Source of the DNA: an uncultured Saprospiraceae bacterium | GTDB lineage: Bacteria; Bacteroidota; Bacteroidia; Chitinophagales; Saprospiraceae | Direction of reading: 5' to 3' | Assembly (NCBI GenBank): GCA_937928045.1 | Contig: CALFWO010000051.1 | Coordinates: forward strand, 1-45,379 | Length of the DNA stretch: 45,379 nucleotides | Part shown: positions 1 to 10,700 of the stretch, piece after piece | How positions within the stretch are numbered: position 1 is the first letter of the stretch | How the letters are laid out: the number at the start of each line of letters is the position of its first letter | Notes under the pieces: generated by a model | Seen by the model: the letters and a program-made list of their open reading frames with translations, nothing else | Databases searched by the model: none | What the model was told of the DNA's origin: nothing | Program-made: the position numbers and the translations under genes

Positions 1-1360
1 CATAGGTTCCAACGGCAGTTCCACCGATTTCAGCGTCATACCAAGTGGTACCAACGGTAACGGTGCTAAATGCCCCAAGGTCAAGTATGTTTGGAAAATC
101 AACACCATTCTGTAGAGTGCCTGATTGCTTGTGAGATCTAACCTGAGTGTTGGTAAAATTACCACTAAGTTTGTCATATCTGTCATCCAATATTCCATTG
201 TTAGTGAAGGTATTTATGCCAGTGAAGACATGTGCAGCATTATAAATGCATTCCATATACCAATCATTAGAAATTGTAGAATTATTTAAATTAAGTCTAC
301 CGTCAATAATTAAAGAACCCAGACTTGAATTAGAAATTGTCGAACCATCCAAATAAATACCTTCCCTCACGCTTAAAGAATAGTTGTTTTGGAAAGTTGA
401 TCCTATCTGGCCAACTATGCCATTATTTATATTAAAATAAGTACTTATGATGTCATGATTAATAATGTTGCCAAATGAGTAAATACCAGTTGAATTACTA
501 TGGACTGAACAACCAGACCAATTTGTTAAATTTCCGGTATTGTAAATTCCAGCAAATCCTGAATGACTGGCCATCAAAGAAGCATCTGTGTGATTTATAA
601 AATTATTACCATTGTTTAGTCCTGAATGTGTGGCATAGGACAGTATTAGGCTACCATAGTTTTTAGCAATAGAAGTAGCGGTTGTATTTGCTAAACCAGA
701 ATGACCTTGGTCAGTTACAATATATCCAGTTGCATAATTTCTAAAATGTCTTGCATTGAAAATCGCATTAGCGACTGGATTAATATTGTTCATGTAAATA
801 TGAATATTACCATAGTTATAAAACCTGTTCTGATTAGAAATTCCATTTGAATAAGTATCTTCTATTGTGGTGGTTCCATATTGGTATAATTTCCCTGCGG
901 CGCCAATGGCAATTCCTTCGTCATCTGTACTCATGATATTTACAGTTGAGTTGGGATAGGTAACGATTCTACCATTGCAATAAATTCCGTTTCCGGCGTT
1001 CAAAAAATTGGAAGGATTAATTACATTATATATGTTGATCGTCCCGAAATGAAATAGCGTACCATTAATTGTAAGTCCTGAGAGATCTTCAGTGCCGTCA
1101 ATTTCCAATGTAGCCGTTGTGTGAATTCTAAGTCTTGCGCCAGATTGTACCTCAACACTTTTGGCGAATGCTAACACGCCCAATGGAATTGTTACATTGC
1201 CACCAGCCGGAATTATTGCGTCATCTCCAACGCCAACGCCAACGCCATTATCCCAATTTGCACCATTGGTCCAATTTCCAGCACCTCCTAACCAAGTAAC
1301 TGTTGCGTATGAAGTATTGATAAATAGGAAGGCTATTAAAAGCGTTAAAAATTTTTTCAT
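1..1360 (-). CDS. Secreted repeat-rich surface protein, N-terminal part, runs off the left edge
   Basis: The minus strand is open from the ATG at 1358-1360 to the window edge, giving about 453 residues with no stop. The first 19 residues are a typical signal peptide (Lys-Lys, a Leu/Ile/Phe core, then Ser-Tyr-Ala). The mature protein begins with a Trp-Leu-Gly-Gly-Ala-Gly-Asn-Trp segment common at the start of large Bacteroidota secreted proteins. It continues as many short Asn/Gly-rich units that alternate hydrophobic and polar residues, as expected of a parallel beta-helix or adhesin-like stalk. A (CCAACG)n tract near 1228-1250 encodes a short Gly-Val repeat. The C-terminus, where a T9SS signal would lie, is outside the window. 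A role at the cell surface is inference; no catalytic motif is visible. Confidence 0.75.
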   Translation of the reverse strand, partial: MKKFLTLLIAFLFINTSYATVTWLGGAGNWTNGANWDNGVGVGVGDDAIIPAGGNVTIPLGVLAFAKSVEVQSGARLRIHTTATLEIDGTEDLSGLTINGTLFHFGTINIYNVINPSNFLNAGNGIYCNGRIVTYPNSTVNIMSTDDEGIAIGAAGKLYQYGTTTIEDTYSNGISNQNRFYNYGNIHIYMNNINPVANAIFNARHFRNYATGYIVTDQGHSGLANTTATSIAKNYGSLILSYATHSGLNNGNNFINHTDASLMASHSGFAGIYNTGNLTNWSGCSVHSNSTGIYSFGNIINHDIISTYFNINNGIVGQIGSTFQNNYSLSVREGIYLDGSTISNSSLGSLIIDGRLNLNNSTISNDWYMECIYNAAHVFTGINTFTNNGILDDRYDKLSGNFTNTQVRSHKQSGTLQNGVDFPNILDLGAFSTVTVGTTWYDAEIGGTAVGTY

Positions 1361-1414
1361 TTTAGATATATTTTAATGAGCCACAAATCTAAAAATGAAA
1401 GCAAATTTGCAATC

Positions 1415-1465
1415 CACCCGAATGGGTGAAAAGATCATTGGGAATGAAAATCACCCGAATGGGTG
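1415..1465. promoter_or_regulatory. Two identical palindromes CACCCGAATGGGTG
   Basis: The 14-base sequence CACCCGAATGGGTG occurs at 1415-1428 and again at 1452-1465, so the two copies repeat at 37 bp. Each copy is a 5-bp inverted repeat around GAAT. Both lie 55-105 bp upstream of the secreted protein gene that starts at 1360 on the minus strand, and just downstream of the gene ending at 1499. They could be a paired operator for that surface protein gene, or small hairpins at the end of the upstream transcript. There is no T-run, so a terminator is less likely. The regulator is unknown. Confidence 0.45.
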
Positions 1466-1498
1466 AGCGCAGGAAGATGTAATTCAAAAAGAAAATCT

Positions 1499-2011
1499 CT
1501 AAACCCTGCTAATAACCCTAATTAATTTTTTCGAGAATTCATAAATTTCAAATTCAATGTTGTCCCCAACTTGTAAGGGCACGTAATTGGTTTTATCAAA
1601 ATGTAAAATGTTTACTTGCTTACTTCCTTTTAATCTTACATAATGAACACCATCATATTTATCTACTCTTGAAATTTTAGCAGTCAGTCTTAATTTGGTT
1701 TTTTGTTTTAAGTCTTTTCTCAGACCAATATTTTTATAAGTTGCTAGTGATGCTATACCCATAATTATCGTCCATAGTAATAAAAATATTAGAAAGTATT
1801 TTGTTCCAATTAACGAAATTAAAGTATCATCATTAAACTGATTTCCAGAATTGTTCCCTAACTTTCTAGGCAAGTATTTGACCGGTAAGATTGAAATAAT
1901 AATTATTGGTAGTAAATAAAAAATGGGAAATGAATAAAGCTTATGGTTACTAGATTTTGATAGCTCTAGCAACCGCTTATATTCTTGTTCATTAATTTTT
2001 ATCGACTCCAA
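1499..2011 (-). CDS. Small membrane protein of unknown function
   Basis: This 170-residue protein has two hydrophobic segments, at about residues 28-46 and 72-92, separated by a short Asn/Asp-rich loop. A soluble C-terminal part of about 70 residues is rich in Lys, Arg, Val and Ile and could fold as a small beta barrel. The start lies only 2 bases after the stop of the M36 protease gene on the same strand, so the two are probably co-transcribed. I do not recognise the family. The layout (N-terminal membrane pair, cytosolic beta-rich tail) is common among uncharacterised Bacteroidota proteins and gives no function. Confidence 0.6.
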   Translation of the reverse strand: MESIKINEQEYKRLLELSKSSNHKLYSFPIFYLLPIIIISILPVKYLPRKLGNNSGNQFNDDTLISLIGTKYFLIFLLLWTIIMGIASLATYKNIGLRKDLKQKTKLRLTAKISRVDKYDGVHYVRLKGSKQVNILHFDKTNYVPLQVGDNIEFEIYEFSKKLIRVISRV

Positions 2012-2013
2012 AT

Positions 2014-5000
2014 TTATTCTTTGATTATAATTTCACCTTGTATAAAAAATTGGCCATCACCTGACCATGCTTTAGGAACACCGGCTTCCTTATTATTATC
2101 AAATATTACATTCTCTACATTCAATGTACCTCGATTCCAAATAGCACCGCCATTGGTCGCCTCATCCGTATTGTAAAGTCCTAAGTTTAATAAACTCAAA
2201 TTCGCTCCAAGGTTTACTTGGAATATTCTATTGTTATTATCACCAGATAATTGAAGGTCGTTTTGGCCAAGTCCGGAGATTACTTTGGTAGAACTAATAA
2301 CAATAGGTGTTATTAAACTAATCGTATCTCCCATGAGTACAGTTTCAAAAAAGATGGTATCTGTAGCACATCCATTGTCCACTGCAAACCTCAGCGAGCC
2401 TGGTCCTTGGTTTTGATTGGTATATACTGCCGCTACTGAATTGTAAAGCTGATAAGACTCAACTGCGGTGCTTACTCCATCATCAATTGTCACGGTGTAA
2501 ATTCCTCCACTTAAATTATTATTTGGATTCGCTGAAGAGCCATCACTCCAAGCATAGCTGTAAGTTCCTGAGCCACCATTAATCGTTAAAGTAATAGAAC
2601 CATCCGCAGTTCCGACACAACTCGGTTGGACAATTACTGCATCTGTATTGAAAACTGGATAGCAAAAATTTCTAGTAATTCCAGAACCTATTGCACAACC
2701 TTCGTCAATAATATTTCCTGATGTACGATCCATAAACTTATAGGAACCAACAGGATTTGATGAACCGTTACACAAGCCGTCTCCACCCGAATCTAATAGC
2801 TCAATTTCATAACAATCCTGAGGTAAGCAAGCCCATTCAGCTACAAATTGACCTTGGTCTGATGAATCATATATTTTTTCAAAAACAATATTGTCCCCTG
2901 AATCTCGAACTCTCAATTCAATTTGATCAGCATCTTGGTCCATTTGAATGTACATTAATAAAACATCCTTAGAACAGACTATTGGAGTTGTCACTTCAAC
3001 AGAATCAATTTTCTGACACATAGAACCGTCTGTAACAGTTACGAAATACATACCCGCGTCAATATCATCTATTGTAGCAGTTGTATCTCCAGTGTTCCAA
3101 ATATAGCTGTAATCCAAGGTTCCGCCGGACACTACAACAGAAGCTGTACCTATTGGACCAATAGCTTGAGTAGATGACATAACCAAATCTAATGAATCCG
3201 GCTCGCCAATGATACCCGAAGCACTAACCGTATTCATTCCGTCATCTACCGTCACTGAATAAGAACCAGCCATCAAACCTGTGATAGATGGGGTGGTAGC
3301 TCCTGTGTTCCATAAATAAGTATAATTCTGAGTTCCACCGGTAGCATTGGCCACAGCTACTCCATCAACTTCACCAAAGCAAGAAATATCATCAAGCAAT
3401 AAATTTAATGCCAATGGCCCAGGCCCAGGAGTTACCAGAATCGGGTCCATAAGCGTAGCATCAATATCGAAATCAGTGTTAGTGATGTTTGCAGTATTTG
3501 GAATGTAAAGCGCTAAATTCGTTAAAGAAATATCATCAATCCACCAGCCATTTCCGGCTACAGTTTGATCACAATTCATTTGGAATCTTATTTGAAATGT
3601 ATTTCCTGAAAAACTGGACAAGTCAATTTCAGAAACAATAAAACCTCCCGAGTTTCCAGAAAAACCGGGCTGGGAATTATAAATGGTTGAATTATATCCA
3701 TTACTGATAAATTGATTTTCTAGATCAATCCAATCCATCCCTCCATTTGTTGAGATCTCTACAATTCCTCCATCCCAAGTAGCCTCGGTGTCATACCAAT
3801 GTGCAAAGGAAAGTAGGGTAGAATCCGATGCTCCTACTGGACTCGCTAAGGTTAAATTCGCAATGCTTGGATTTCCAACATCCTCCGCAAACCATGAAAA
3901 AGAACCGCTATTGGATTGAGTTCCTGTAATATCCCAATCTGATGCCCCCGAATTCGTTGCCGACCATATCCCACCACCATTTTCTACATCATCAATGATA
4001 TCGGATTGAGTTGCATTTACAGCTGGATCAATTCTCACTTTTAAATAATATTCTAAACTATCCGAAGCCATTAAGTCGAAAGGAGGCCAAGTAACTAAGT
4101 CTGTAACAGCATCATGGGCACCACTGTTAGTGGCACTAACGAACAAAGTGTTTTCTGGCATATCATCAGTAATAACCAATCCTAAAACGGTAGAGTCTAA
4201 ATCATTCCTAACTTTCAATTTAAAAGTGATAGTATCACCAACTTCAGCTGTAAGTCGATCAGCAGTTTTTGTAAAAGCAAGAATACAAGACGGAGCCAAA
4301 TCGAAAGCCTCACTGTTATCTGTTCGACTCCCAGAACTTCCTTGGACTGCAGAATATCCTAAACCGCGATTAGCAAAGGCTTCCCAAATTAGACATTGAT
4401 TTGCACCGCCATAAAGCATTTGATCTGCCGCTAAAATTCCATCACGACCATCTACAAAACCAGGATTACATGGCTGTTGCTTTAAACCTTCAATGACTAG
4501 AGCCATTGCGATATTATTTCCTCCGGTACCATTATAAATATCCGGATCCCAGCCATAAACATCAATTAATGCCCAAGTTAAATCCCAAAGCATTGTCGCC
4601 CAAACTGAACCTACACCATGTGGCACACTCACTCCTGATTGAATATTATCATAGGTAAAAGGATTGACAGCGAAATCTGTCGAGTAGGGATAAGGTCGAA
4701 TCCCAGGGCCACTGGCGCTTTGGCCAAATAACCAAGTTCCCATTCCTCTTGAATCTGTTCCAAGATCACCTGGCTCAATAGTCATCACCATTCCAAAGTA
4801 GTCCGACCAACCTTCTCCCATTTGTTCGCTTCCGGATAGACAACCACTAGTCGAAGGTCCACCTGTCAAACGAATTGATATTCCGTGTCCATATTCATGA
4901 ACAATAACTCCATTGTCAAAATCTCCATCTCTAGTTACTCCATTTCGTGTACAGACATACATCTGCATTCTTGGATTATTTCCATCCGGTCCAGTAGACA

Positions 5001-6189
5001 TATTTGCATTGCAGGTTCCTTGGCCGTCTTGTGCTTCCGCTCTCACATAATCGCTTGCTGCGCCACCGTTCCCACTGTTGTTTTCTTCTTGGAAATTTCC
5101 GGACTGTTCATCAAATCCATAATTCCACCAAACGTCATGAATAACATTGTTCCAATAAAATAAATTAGTTACTGCTGCATCCTTATAGTCGGCAACATTT
5201 CCGTTGACATCTAATGCGAAATCAAAATCTAAATTGGCTCCACCATCAGCTCTAGCCGCATCGCCACCAGTTGGGCCATTGCTGTTGTTAGAATCATCGT
5301 AAGCATCAACATTATTTCCTCTTGTATGCTGAAAGTCACTGGTTCCATAAGAATGCCAACCGTTTGGAGAGGCGTTTAAATTATCATTCCAAGGTGTTGC
5401 TTCAAAACTTCTCGATCCATTGTGAGGAGCTTCAACTGGCCATGGAAATACATTGTAACTACTGTCTGGTCCAACGGTTGAATATTTATTATTAATATTA
5501 GCTTCCTTGTCAGTTATATGACTGCAAACAATATCTTCCTTGGTGTCGTGACTGTGATCGTGTTCGAACGAACAATAAACAGTGTAATTATATTCAGCTA
5601 AAATATTTCCACTTGTTCCGTCAATGATAAAGTTAATATAGTCGTCTGATTTGACATCTTCAATTTCAATAGACCAAGCTAATTTTAAACTGCTTTTTGT
5701 GTTTCGATAATAAAGTTGTCGCGCTCTGATGTTAGATTCTGAAACATTCGGGATACTAAGTTCAGTATATTTATCCGGAATATTCTCAGCAGTTACAACT
5801 ACAGGATTACTGACTTGCTCATAATTCTTTTGAGTACTAATTGCGTTAATTGCTGCGATGACATCCATTGCTGGACTATTGTCAATACTAATATCGGCAA
5901 GTCCTCGTACTAGGTCGTTATAGACTAGATTGTATTTACCATCTTTACCATGAATGGCGGCAAATGATCTATGAATCCTTATCGAATTTATCGCCTGACT
6001 AAAATATACATGGTCAATTCCTTGAGAAGTATAATTGTCAGTTATTACTGCACCTTCAAAATCATTTGGATGAATGGATTCCAGAACGGAATTTTGGACC
6101 AGAATATTTTTAGCTGAAGACTCATCAAGTTGACCAAAAATGCTTAGTGAAAACAAGGCACAACCTAGGAAAATTATAATTTTTTTCAT
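2014..6189 (-). CDS. Secreted M36 (fungalysin-type) metalloprotease with SprB repeats
   Basis: The start is placed at the ATG at 6187-6189. A signal peptide (Met-Lys-Lys, hydrophobic core, Phe-Gly-Gln) begins there, and the 49 codons upstream do not look like protein; this gives 1391 residues. An N-terminal propeptide (FTP/PepSY-like) is followed by the M36 catalytic domain. Zinc site HEYGH lies at residues 431-435 (His431, Glu432, His435), and the third ligand is Glu459 in the EGWSD motif. After the catalytic domain come a DUF11-like beta domain, a MAM-like or jelly-roll stretch, three SprB-type repeats each with a Tyr-x-Trp-x-x-Gly core, and a C-terminal beta-helix-like segment. It probably degrades extracellular protein or acts at the gliding or adhesive surface. 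No standard T9SS type A tail is evident, so the export signal is unclear. Confidence 0.88.
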   Translation of the reverse strand: MKKIIIFLGCALFSLSIFGQLDESSAKNILVQNSVLESIHPNDFEGAVITDNYTSQGIDHVYFSQAINSIRIHRSFAAIHGKDGKYNLVYNDLVRGLADISIDNSPAMDVIAAINAISTQKNYEQVSNPVVVTAENIPDKYTELSIPNVSESNIRARQLYYRNTKSSLKLAWSIEIEDVKSDDYINFIIDGTSGNILAEYNYTVYCSFEHDHSHDTKEDIVCSHITDKEANINNKYSTVGPDSSYNVFPWPVEAPHNGSRSFEATPWNDNLNASPNGWHSYGTSDFQHTRGNNVDAYDDSNNSNGPTGGDAARADGGANLDFDFALDVNGNVADYKDAAVTNLFYWNNVIHDVWWNYGFDEQSGNFQEENNSGNGGAASDYVRAEAQDGQGTCNANMSTGPDGNNPRMQMYVCTRNGVTRDGDFDNGVIVHEYGHGISIRLTGGPSTSGCLSGSEQMGEGWSDYFGMVMTIEPGDLGTDSRGMGTWLFGQSASGPGIRPYPYSTDFAVNPFTYDNIQSGVSVPHGVGSVWATMLWDLTWALIDVYGWDPDIYNGTGGNNIAMALVIEGLKQQPCNPGFVDGRDGILAADQMLYGGANQCLIWEAFANRGLGYSAVQGSSGSRTDNSEAFDLAPSCILAFTKTADRLTAEVGDTITFKLKVRNDLDSTVLGLVITDDMPENTLFVSATNSGAHDAVTDLVTWPPFDLMASDSLEYYLKVRIDPAVNATQSDIIDDVENGGGIWSATNSGASDWDITGTQSNSGSFSWFAEDVGNPSIANLTLASPVGASDSTLLSFAHWYDTEATWDGGIVEISTNGGMDWIDLENQFISNGYNSTIYNSQPGFSGNSGGFIVSEIDLSSFSGNTFQIRFQMNCDQTVAGNGWWIDDISLTNLALYIPNTANITNTDFDIDATLMDPILVTPGPGPLALNLLLDDISCFGEVDGVAVANATGGTQNYTYLWNTGATTPSITGLMAGSYSVTVDDGMNTVSASGIIGEPDSLDLVMSSTQAIGPIGTASVVVSGGTLDYSYIWNTGDTTATIDDIDAGMYFVTVTDGSMCQKIDSVEVTTPIVCSKDVLLMYIQMDQDADQIELRVRDSGDNIVFEKIYDSSDQGQFVAEWACLPQDCYEIELLDSGGDGLCNGSSNPVGSYKFMDRTSGNIIDEGCAIGSGITRNFCYPVFNTDAVIVQPSCVGTADGSITLTINGGSGTYSYAWSDGSSANPNNNLSGGIYTVTIDDGVSTAVESYQLYNSVAAVYTNQNQGPGSLRFAVDNGCATDTIFFETVLMGDTISLITPIVISSTKVISGLGQNDLQLSGDNNNRIFQVNLGANLSLLNLGLYNTDEATNGGAIWNRGTLNVENVIFDNNKEAGVPKAWSGDGQFFIQGEIIIKE

Positions 6190-6362
6190 CAATAGTTTCT
6201 GTTTGAGATAGATAGCAAACATCAGTAGTTTTGCGCTTCGAAGATACGGTTTTTTAATAGATAGAATTCTTGTTTTCAAAGAATTAAAGCTAATTGGTAG
6301 TAGACATAGTTGAAAAGGGACTAATATTATTGACAATCAAATATTTATATCCAAAATCCGAC

Positions 6363-6992
6363 TTAGATTTCAATTTGCTGATGAACCCATTTTATAGAGC
6401 TTTTTGAACAGATGCATCCCGAACTTCCATCTTGAATATTGAAATCACTTAAAAACCATTTTTCGTCCTGATAAATGAAATGTTCTTTTGTGGTATCCAA
6501 CTCAATCTCATGCAGAAAGGCCAAGTTTTTGCCCAACGCCTTTATAATGCTTTCTTTTCTAGTCCAGTACCAAAAGAATTTTTTGTCAGGATTTTCACTC
6601 GAGTTGATTGAATGCCATTCTTTTTGAGTAAAATAATTTGAAAAATGAGGTAAGTTGATGGATTTATGAACTTCTATGTCAATGCCGATTTCATAGTCAT
6701 TTTGAATCGCGCAAACGACAAGATCCCCGCTATGAGAAATATTGAAATGTGTTTCCGGTAATAATGGCTTTCCATTTTCGGCATAAGTTATAGATTCAAT
6801 TGAATCTGCAGCATTTAGGTTTTTAAGTCCATTTTTCAGTAGCAATCGGCCCAAGACATAGTTGAAAGCATCCTTTTTAAAGCGATAACGATGCGCCTTG
6901 CCGTGCATTTCAGAGGGCAATTCCAGCAATAATTGCGATAAATCTCTATGCTTTCTAACCTTCAGACTATTTATTGAATAGACGTGTATCAT
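6363..6992 (-). CDS. pfaE: 4'-phosphopantetheinyl transferase (Sfp type, PfaE-like)
   Basis: This enzyme moves the phosphopantetheine arm of coenzyme A onto a serine of carrier proteins. The 209-residue protein shows the three Sfp-family signatures: FNISHSGD at 83-90, GIDIE at 103-107 (Mg-binding acids) and WTRKESIIKA at 143-152. It is divergent from the TetR-pfaA run, with 115 bp between the starts. The natural substrates are therefore the three ACP domains of PfaA. In marine gammaproteobacteria the equivalent PfaE is also required for polyunsaturated fatty acid synthesis. Family assignment is firm. The pfaE role is inferred from position, and the enzyme could also serve other carrier proteins in the cell. 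Confidence 0.92.
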   Translation of the reverse strand: MIHVYSINSLKVRKHRDLSQLLLELPSEMHGKAHRYRFKKDAFNYVLGRLLLKNGLKNLNAADSIESITYAENGKPLLPETHFNISHSGDLVVCAIQNDYEIGIDIEVHKSINLPHFSNYFTQKEWHSINSSENPDKKFFWYWTRKESIIKALGKNLAFLHEIELDTTKEHFIYQDEKWFLSDFNIQDGSSGCICSKSSIKWVHQQIEI

Positions 6993-7056
6993 ATTAAATC
7001 AAAAACTTATTTGAAGTTATTGAGCAATATATCGGATAACTTTCAGTTTTTAATGG

Positions 7057-7064
7057 TACTTTTG
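7057..7064 (+). promoter_or_regulatory. Bacteroidota-type -7 box upstream of the Pfa run
   Basis: TACTTTTG matches the Bacteroidota consensus TAnnTTTG and lies 43 bases before the TetR start codon, in the divergent gap between pfaE and the regulator. I do not see a clear TTG at the usual -33 spacing, so the match rests on the -7 box. It would drive the regulator and, by read-through, the pfa genes. The same gap must hold the promoter of the divergent transferase gene, for which I found no box. Confidence 0.45.
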
Positions 7065-7107
7065 GAACTAAAATATTACCACAGGTATATTTCACCAAGA
7101 ATATCTA

Positions 7108-7725
7108 ATGATAACTCGAGAATTAATCATTGAAACAGCAACAAACTCATTCGTAAAGAATGGGGTTAAGTCAGTTACTATAGATAAGATTGTCAAAGAA
7201 TTACATACTTCAAAAAGAACACTATACGCTCATTTTTCTGATAAAACCAAGCTTTTAAAGGCCTGCTTGGCAGAGTATCACACAAAAGTGAGAAAAGAAA
7301 ATGAAGAGATCATTCGTAATGCCTCTAATGTAATCGAGGCCATGGGATATTTACACCAAATGATTGTTCGTCGATCGCATCAAGTGAATCCAAATTTTTT
7401 CAATGATATCCTTCATTACTATCCAGGATTGCTCAACGAATCTTATCGCGAGACTGGAAATTTTGCTCATATGCAACTACTAGAGTTAGCTCAATGGGGA
7501 ATTGAGGATAAAATCTTTGAAGAGGATATGGACATAGAGGTAGTTGGCAAAACGGTGTTGTCATTGCTAAAGTTATTGAAAGACAACAGTCAATTTCCAG
7601 TGACTGAATTTAGCAAAGAACGATTGACTTTTGGAATCATGCTGCCATATATGAAAGGATTATGCACGCCGAAAGGAATACAATTGTTGGCTAAGCAAGA
7701 AGAATTATTTAGGGTTACGATTTAA
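7108..7725 (+). CDS. TetR/AcrR-family transcriptional regulator
   Basis: The 205-residue protein has the TetR N-terminal layout. An Ile-x-x-x-Ala-x-x-x-Phe helix begins near residue 7, and a helix-turn-helix lies at about 20-45 with the Ser-Lys-Arg-Thr-Leu-Tyr-Ala-His-Phe recognition region and the Lys that ends it. The C-terminal two thirds are helical and poorly conserved, as in ligand-binding domains of this family. The gene is the first of the pfa run, ends 11 bases before pfaA, and is divergent from the PPTase. It probably controls the cluster, perhaps in response to an acyl compound, by analogy with fatty-acid-sensing TetR members. The ligand and direction of control are inference. Confidence 0.88.
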   Translation: MITRELIIETATNSFVKNGVKSVTIDKIVKELHTSKRTLYAHFSDKTKLLKACLAEYHTKVRKENEEIIRNASNVIEAMGYLHQMIVRRSHQVNPNFFNDILHYYPGLLNESYRETGNFAHMQLLELAQWGIEDKIFEEDMDIEVVGKTVLSLLKLLKDNSQFPVTEFSKERLTFGIMLPYMKGLCTPKGIQLLAKQEELFRVTI

Positions 7726-7736
7726 CTATTTAATTA

Positions 7737-10700
7737 ATGAATATAAACAGCTCTTTACGAAAAACTCCCATCGCCGTTATCGGTTTATCAGCGTTGTTTG
7801 CGGATGCAAAGAATATTGAAGAATATTGGGAAAATATAATCTTGGCAAAAGACAGCATCAAGGATGTACCTGCCGACCGTTGGAAAATTGAAGATTACTA
7901 CGATCCGGATATGACGGCGCCTGACAAAACTTATTGTAAGCGTGGTGGATTTATTCCGAATATAGATTTCAATCCAATGGAGTTTGGCTTACCGCCAAAT
8001 ATTCTTGAAGTTACTGATGCTAGTCAACTTTTAGGCCTTGTTGCGGCTAGAGATGCTTTGGAAGATGCTGGCTATGGTAGAGCATCAGAAAAATTTACTG
8101 CAGCTGTCAAAGAAAAGACTGGGGTCCTACTTGGTGTTGGTGGAGGCCAGAAGTTAATTACGCCTTTGATCGCAAGGTTGCAATATCCGATTTGGGAGAA
8201 AGCTCTTCGAGCAAGTGGAATTGCCGAAGCTGATATACCAAATATTGTAGAGAAAATGAAGAAGGCCTACATTGGCTGGAACGAAAATTCTTTCCCAGGT
8301 CTTTTGGGAAATGTTATCTCCGGAAGAATTACAAATAGATTTGATTTAGGTGGAATAAATTCTGTAGTTGATGCTGCATGTGCTGCTTCATTGAGTGCAA
8401 TAAAAATGTCATTGAGTGAACTGGTCGAAGGACGATGCGACATGATGTTGACAGGTGGTGTAGATACCGACAATTCACCATTTATGTATATGTCTTTTAG
8501 TAAGACTCCTGCTTTTTCCAGATCTGGAAACATAAGTCCATTTAGTGATAAAGCAGATGGAATGTTGATTGGAGAAGGATTGGGTATGATGGTCTTGAAA
8601 AGATTAGAAGATGCAGAGCGTGATGGAGATCGCATTTATGCGGTAATAAAAGGCGTTGGTACTTCCTCTGATGGAAGATTCAAATCGGTGTATGCCCCAC
8701 GTCCTTCAGGACAAGCATTGGCAATGAATCGCGCTTACGAAGATGCTGGTTATGCACCACAAACTGTAGGACTTCTGGAAGCCCATGGTACTGGCACTGG
8801 GGCCGGAGATCCTACGGAATTCACTTCGATGCAAATGGTTTTTGGCGCTAACAACCCCAAAAAACAGCACATCGCCTTGGGTTCTGTTAAGTCGCAGATT
8901 GGACATACCAAAGCGGCTGCAGGAGCAGCGGGAATGGTTAAAGCCGTTTTGGCATTACACCATAAGGTATTGCCTCCAACGATCAATGTTGAGCAACCAA
9001 ATTCAAAATTCGACATTGAAAATTCTGCGATTTACATCAACACTGAGACAAGGCCTTGGATGAAAGGTGAACATCCGCGACGGGCAGGAGTAAGTGCATT
9101 TGGTTTTGGCGGCATCAATGTTCATATCGCAATGGAGGAATATGAAGGTAAAAAAGAAGCAGCCTATCGATTACATCAGCCAAATAAAATGATCATTTTG
9201 TCGGCTGATAACCCTACTAGTTTACAAGAACTTTGTCAAGCTAATATTGATGAATTAAATGGACCTAATGCTGCAGCGGCTTTTAATGATTTGGTGAAAA
9301 AATCTGAAGGTGATCATCCAGAGAGACAATCGGCCCGCGTAGGATTTGTCTCGCAAAATATTGAAGACTGTATCAGCAGTTTAAAAACTGCCATTGATAA
9401 TATTAATACAAATTCTGAGCAGTGGGATCACCCCAAAGGAATTTATTTCCGAGCTCAAGGAATTGATACTAAGAAACAAAAAGTAGTTGCACTATTCGCA
9501 GGCCAAGGATCTCAGTATGTCGGCATGGGGAAAGAATTGGCAAATGCTTTTCCAGAAGTAGCTAGTTATTTTGAGCAAGCGGATGAACTGTTTACATCAG
9601 AAGGCGAAGCCGCTTTATCTTCAACCGTTTTCCCCAAACCTGTTTTCTCAAATGAAGATCGAAAAGCTCAACAATCAATATTAACAAAAACTCAATTTGC
9701 TCAACCGGCCATAGGAACATTATCCATGGGCCAATATTTAGTATTGAATAATGCTGGGTTTGTACCAAGCTTTACCGCTGGTCATAGCTTTGGAGAACTA
9801 ACCGCACTTTGGGCTGGGGGCGCCTATGATGATGCTACTTTTTTAGCAATGGCAAGAGCTAGGGGGGCAGCTATGGCAGCAGCTAATCCAAAGGCAGATG
9901 CTGGTAAAATGCTAGCAGTAAAATCTTCAGAAGAGTTAGTTAGTAAAGCTATTGCAAAACTTAAAGGGGTTAAAATAGCAAATGTAAATAGCCATAACCA
10001 AGTTGTACTCGGTGGTTCAAGTGAGGCAATTGACAATGCAGAAGAATATTTAAAAACTGCTGGATTCTCAGTTGTACCATTGCCGGTATCTGCAGCTTTT
10101 CATACAGAATTTGTAAAGCATGCGCAGAAGCCATTTTCAGCTTTTGTTGCTAAACAAAAAATAAGTAAACCGAAGATACCCGTTTTCTCTAATACAACTG
10201 GAGAGGTTTATCCTTCAAATCTAAAGACGCTAAAATCTTTGCTGAAGAACCAAATCTTAAATCCAGTACTTTTCAAAAATCAAATTGAAAATATTCACGA
10301 AGCTGGTGGGCGAATTTTTGTAGAATTTGGTCCAAAAGGCGTATTGACTTCTTTGGTTAAGAATATTTTAAAAGACAAAGAGTTTTCCGCCATTGCTGTT
10401 AACGCAAATGCCAAGAAAGACAGTGATGCGCAGTTCAGATTAGCTGCTATCCAACTGAAAGTACTAGGAGTTAAATTGAACAATATCGATCCATATAAGA
10501 TGGATATTACACCGCTGCCTGCTAAATCTAAGATGAATGTGAGTTTAAGTGGTTACAACTATGTATCCCCTCCGACGCAAAAAGCTTATCAAGACATTTT
10601 GAATGATGGAGTTAAGATTTCAAATGGAGGAACACAATTCGTAGAGAAAATAGTAGAAGTTGAAAAAATAGTAGAGGTAGATCGTTATGTAGAAGTTCCA

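Noticed and set aside
1161-1376. Plus-strand Pro/Thr-rich ORF opposite the secreted protein start
   Set aside because: It is the complement of the Gly-Val repeat and signal peptide codons of the real minus-strand gene.
6190-6336. Forty-nine extra N-terminal residues of the M36 protease
   Set aside because: The added residues do not look like protein and would place the clear signal peptide inside the chain; the ATG at 6189 is the natural start.
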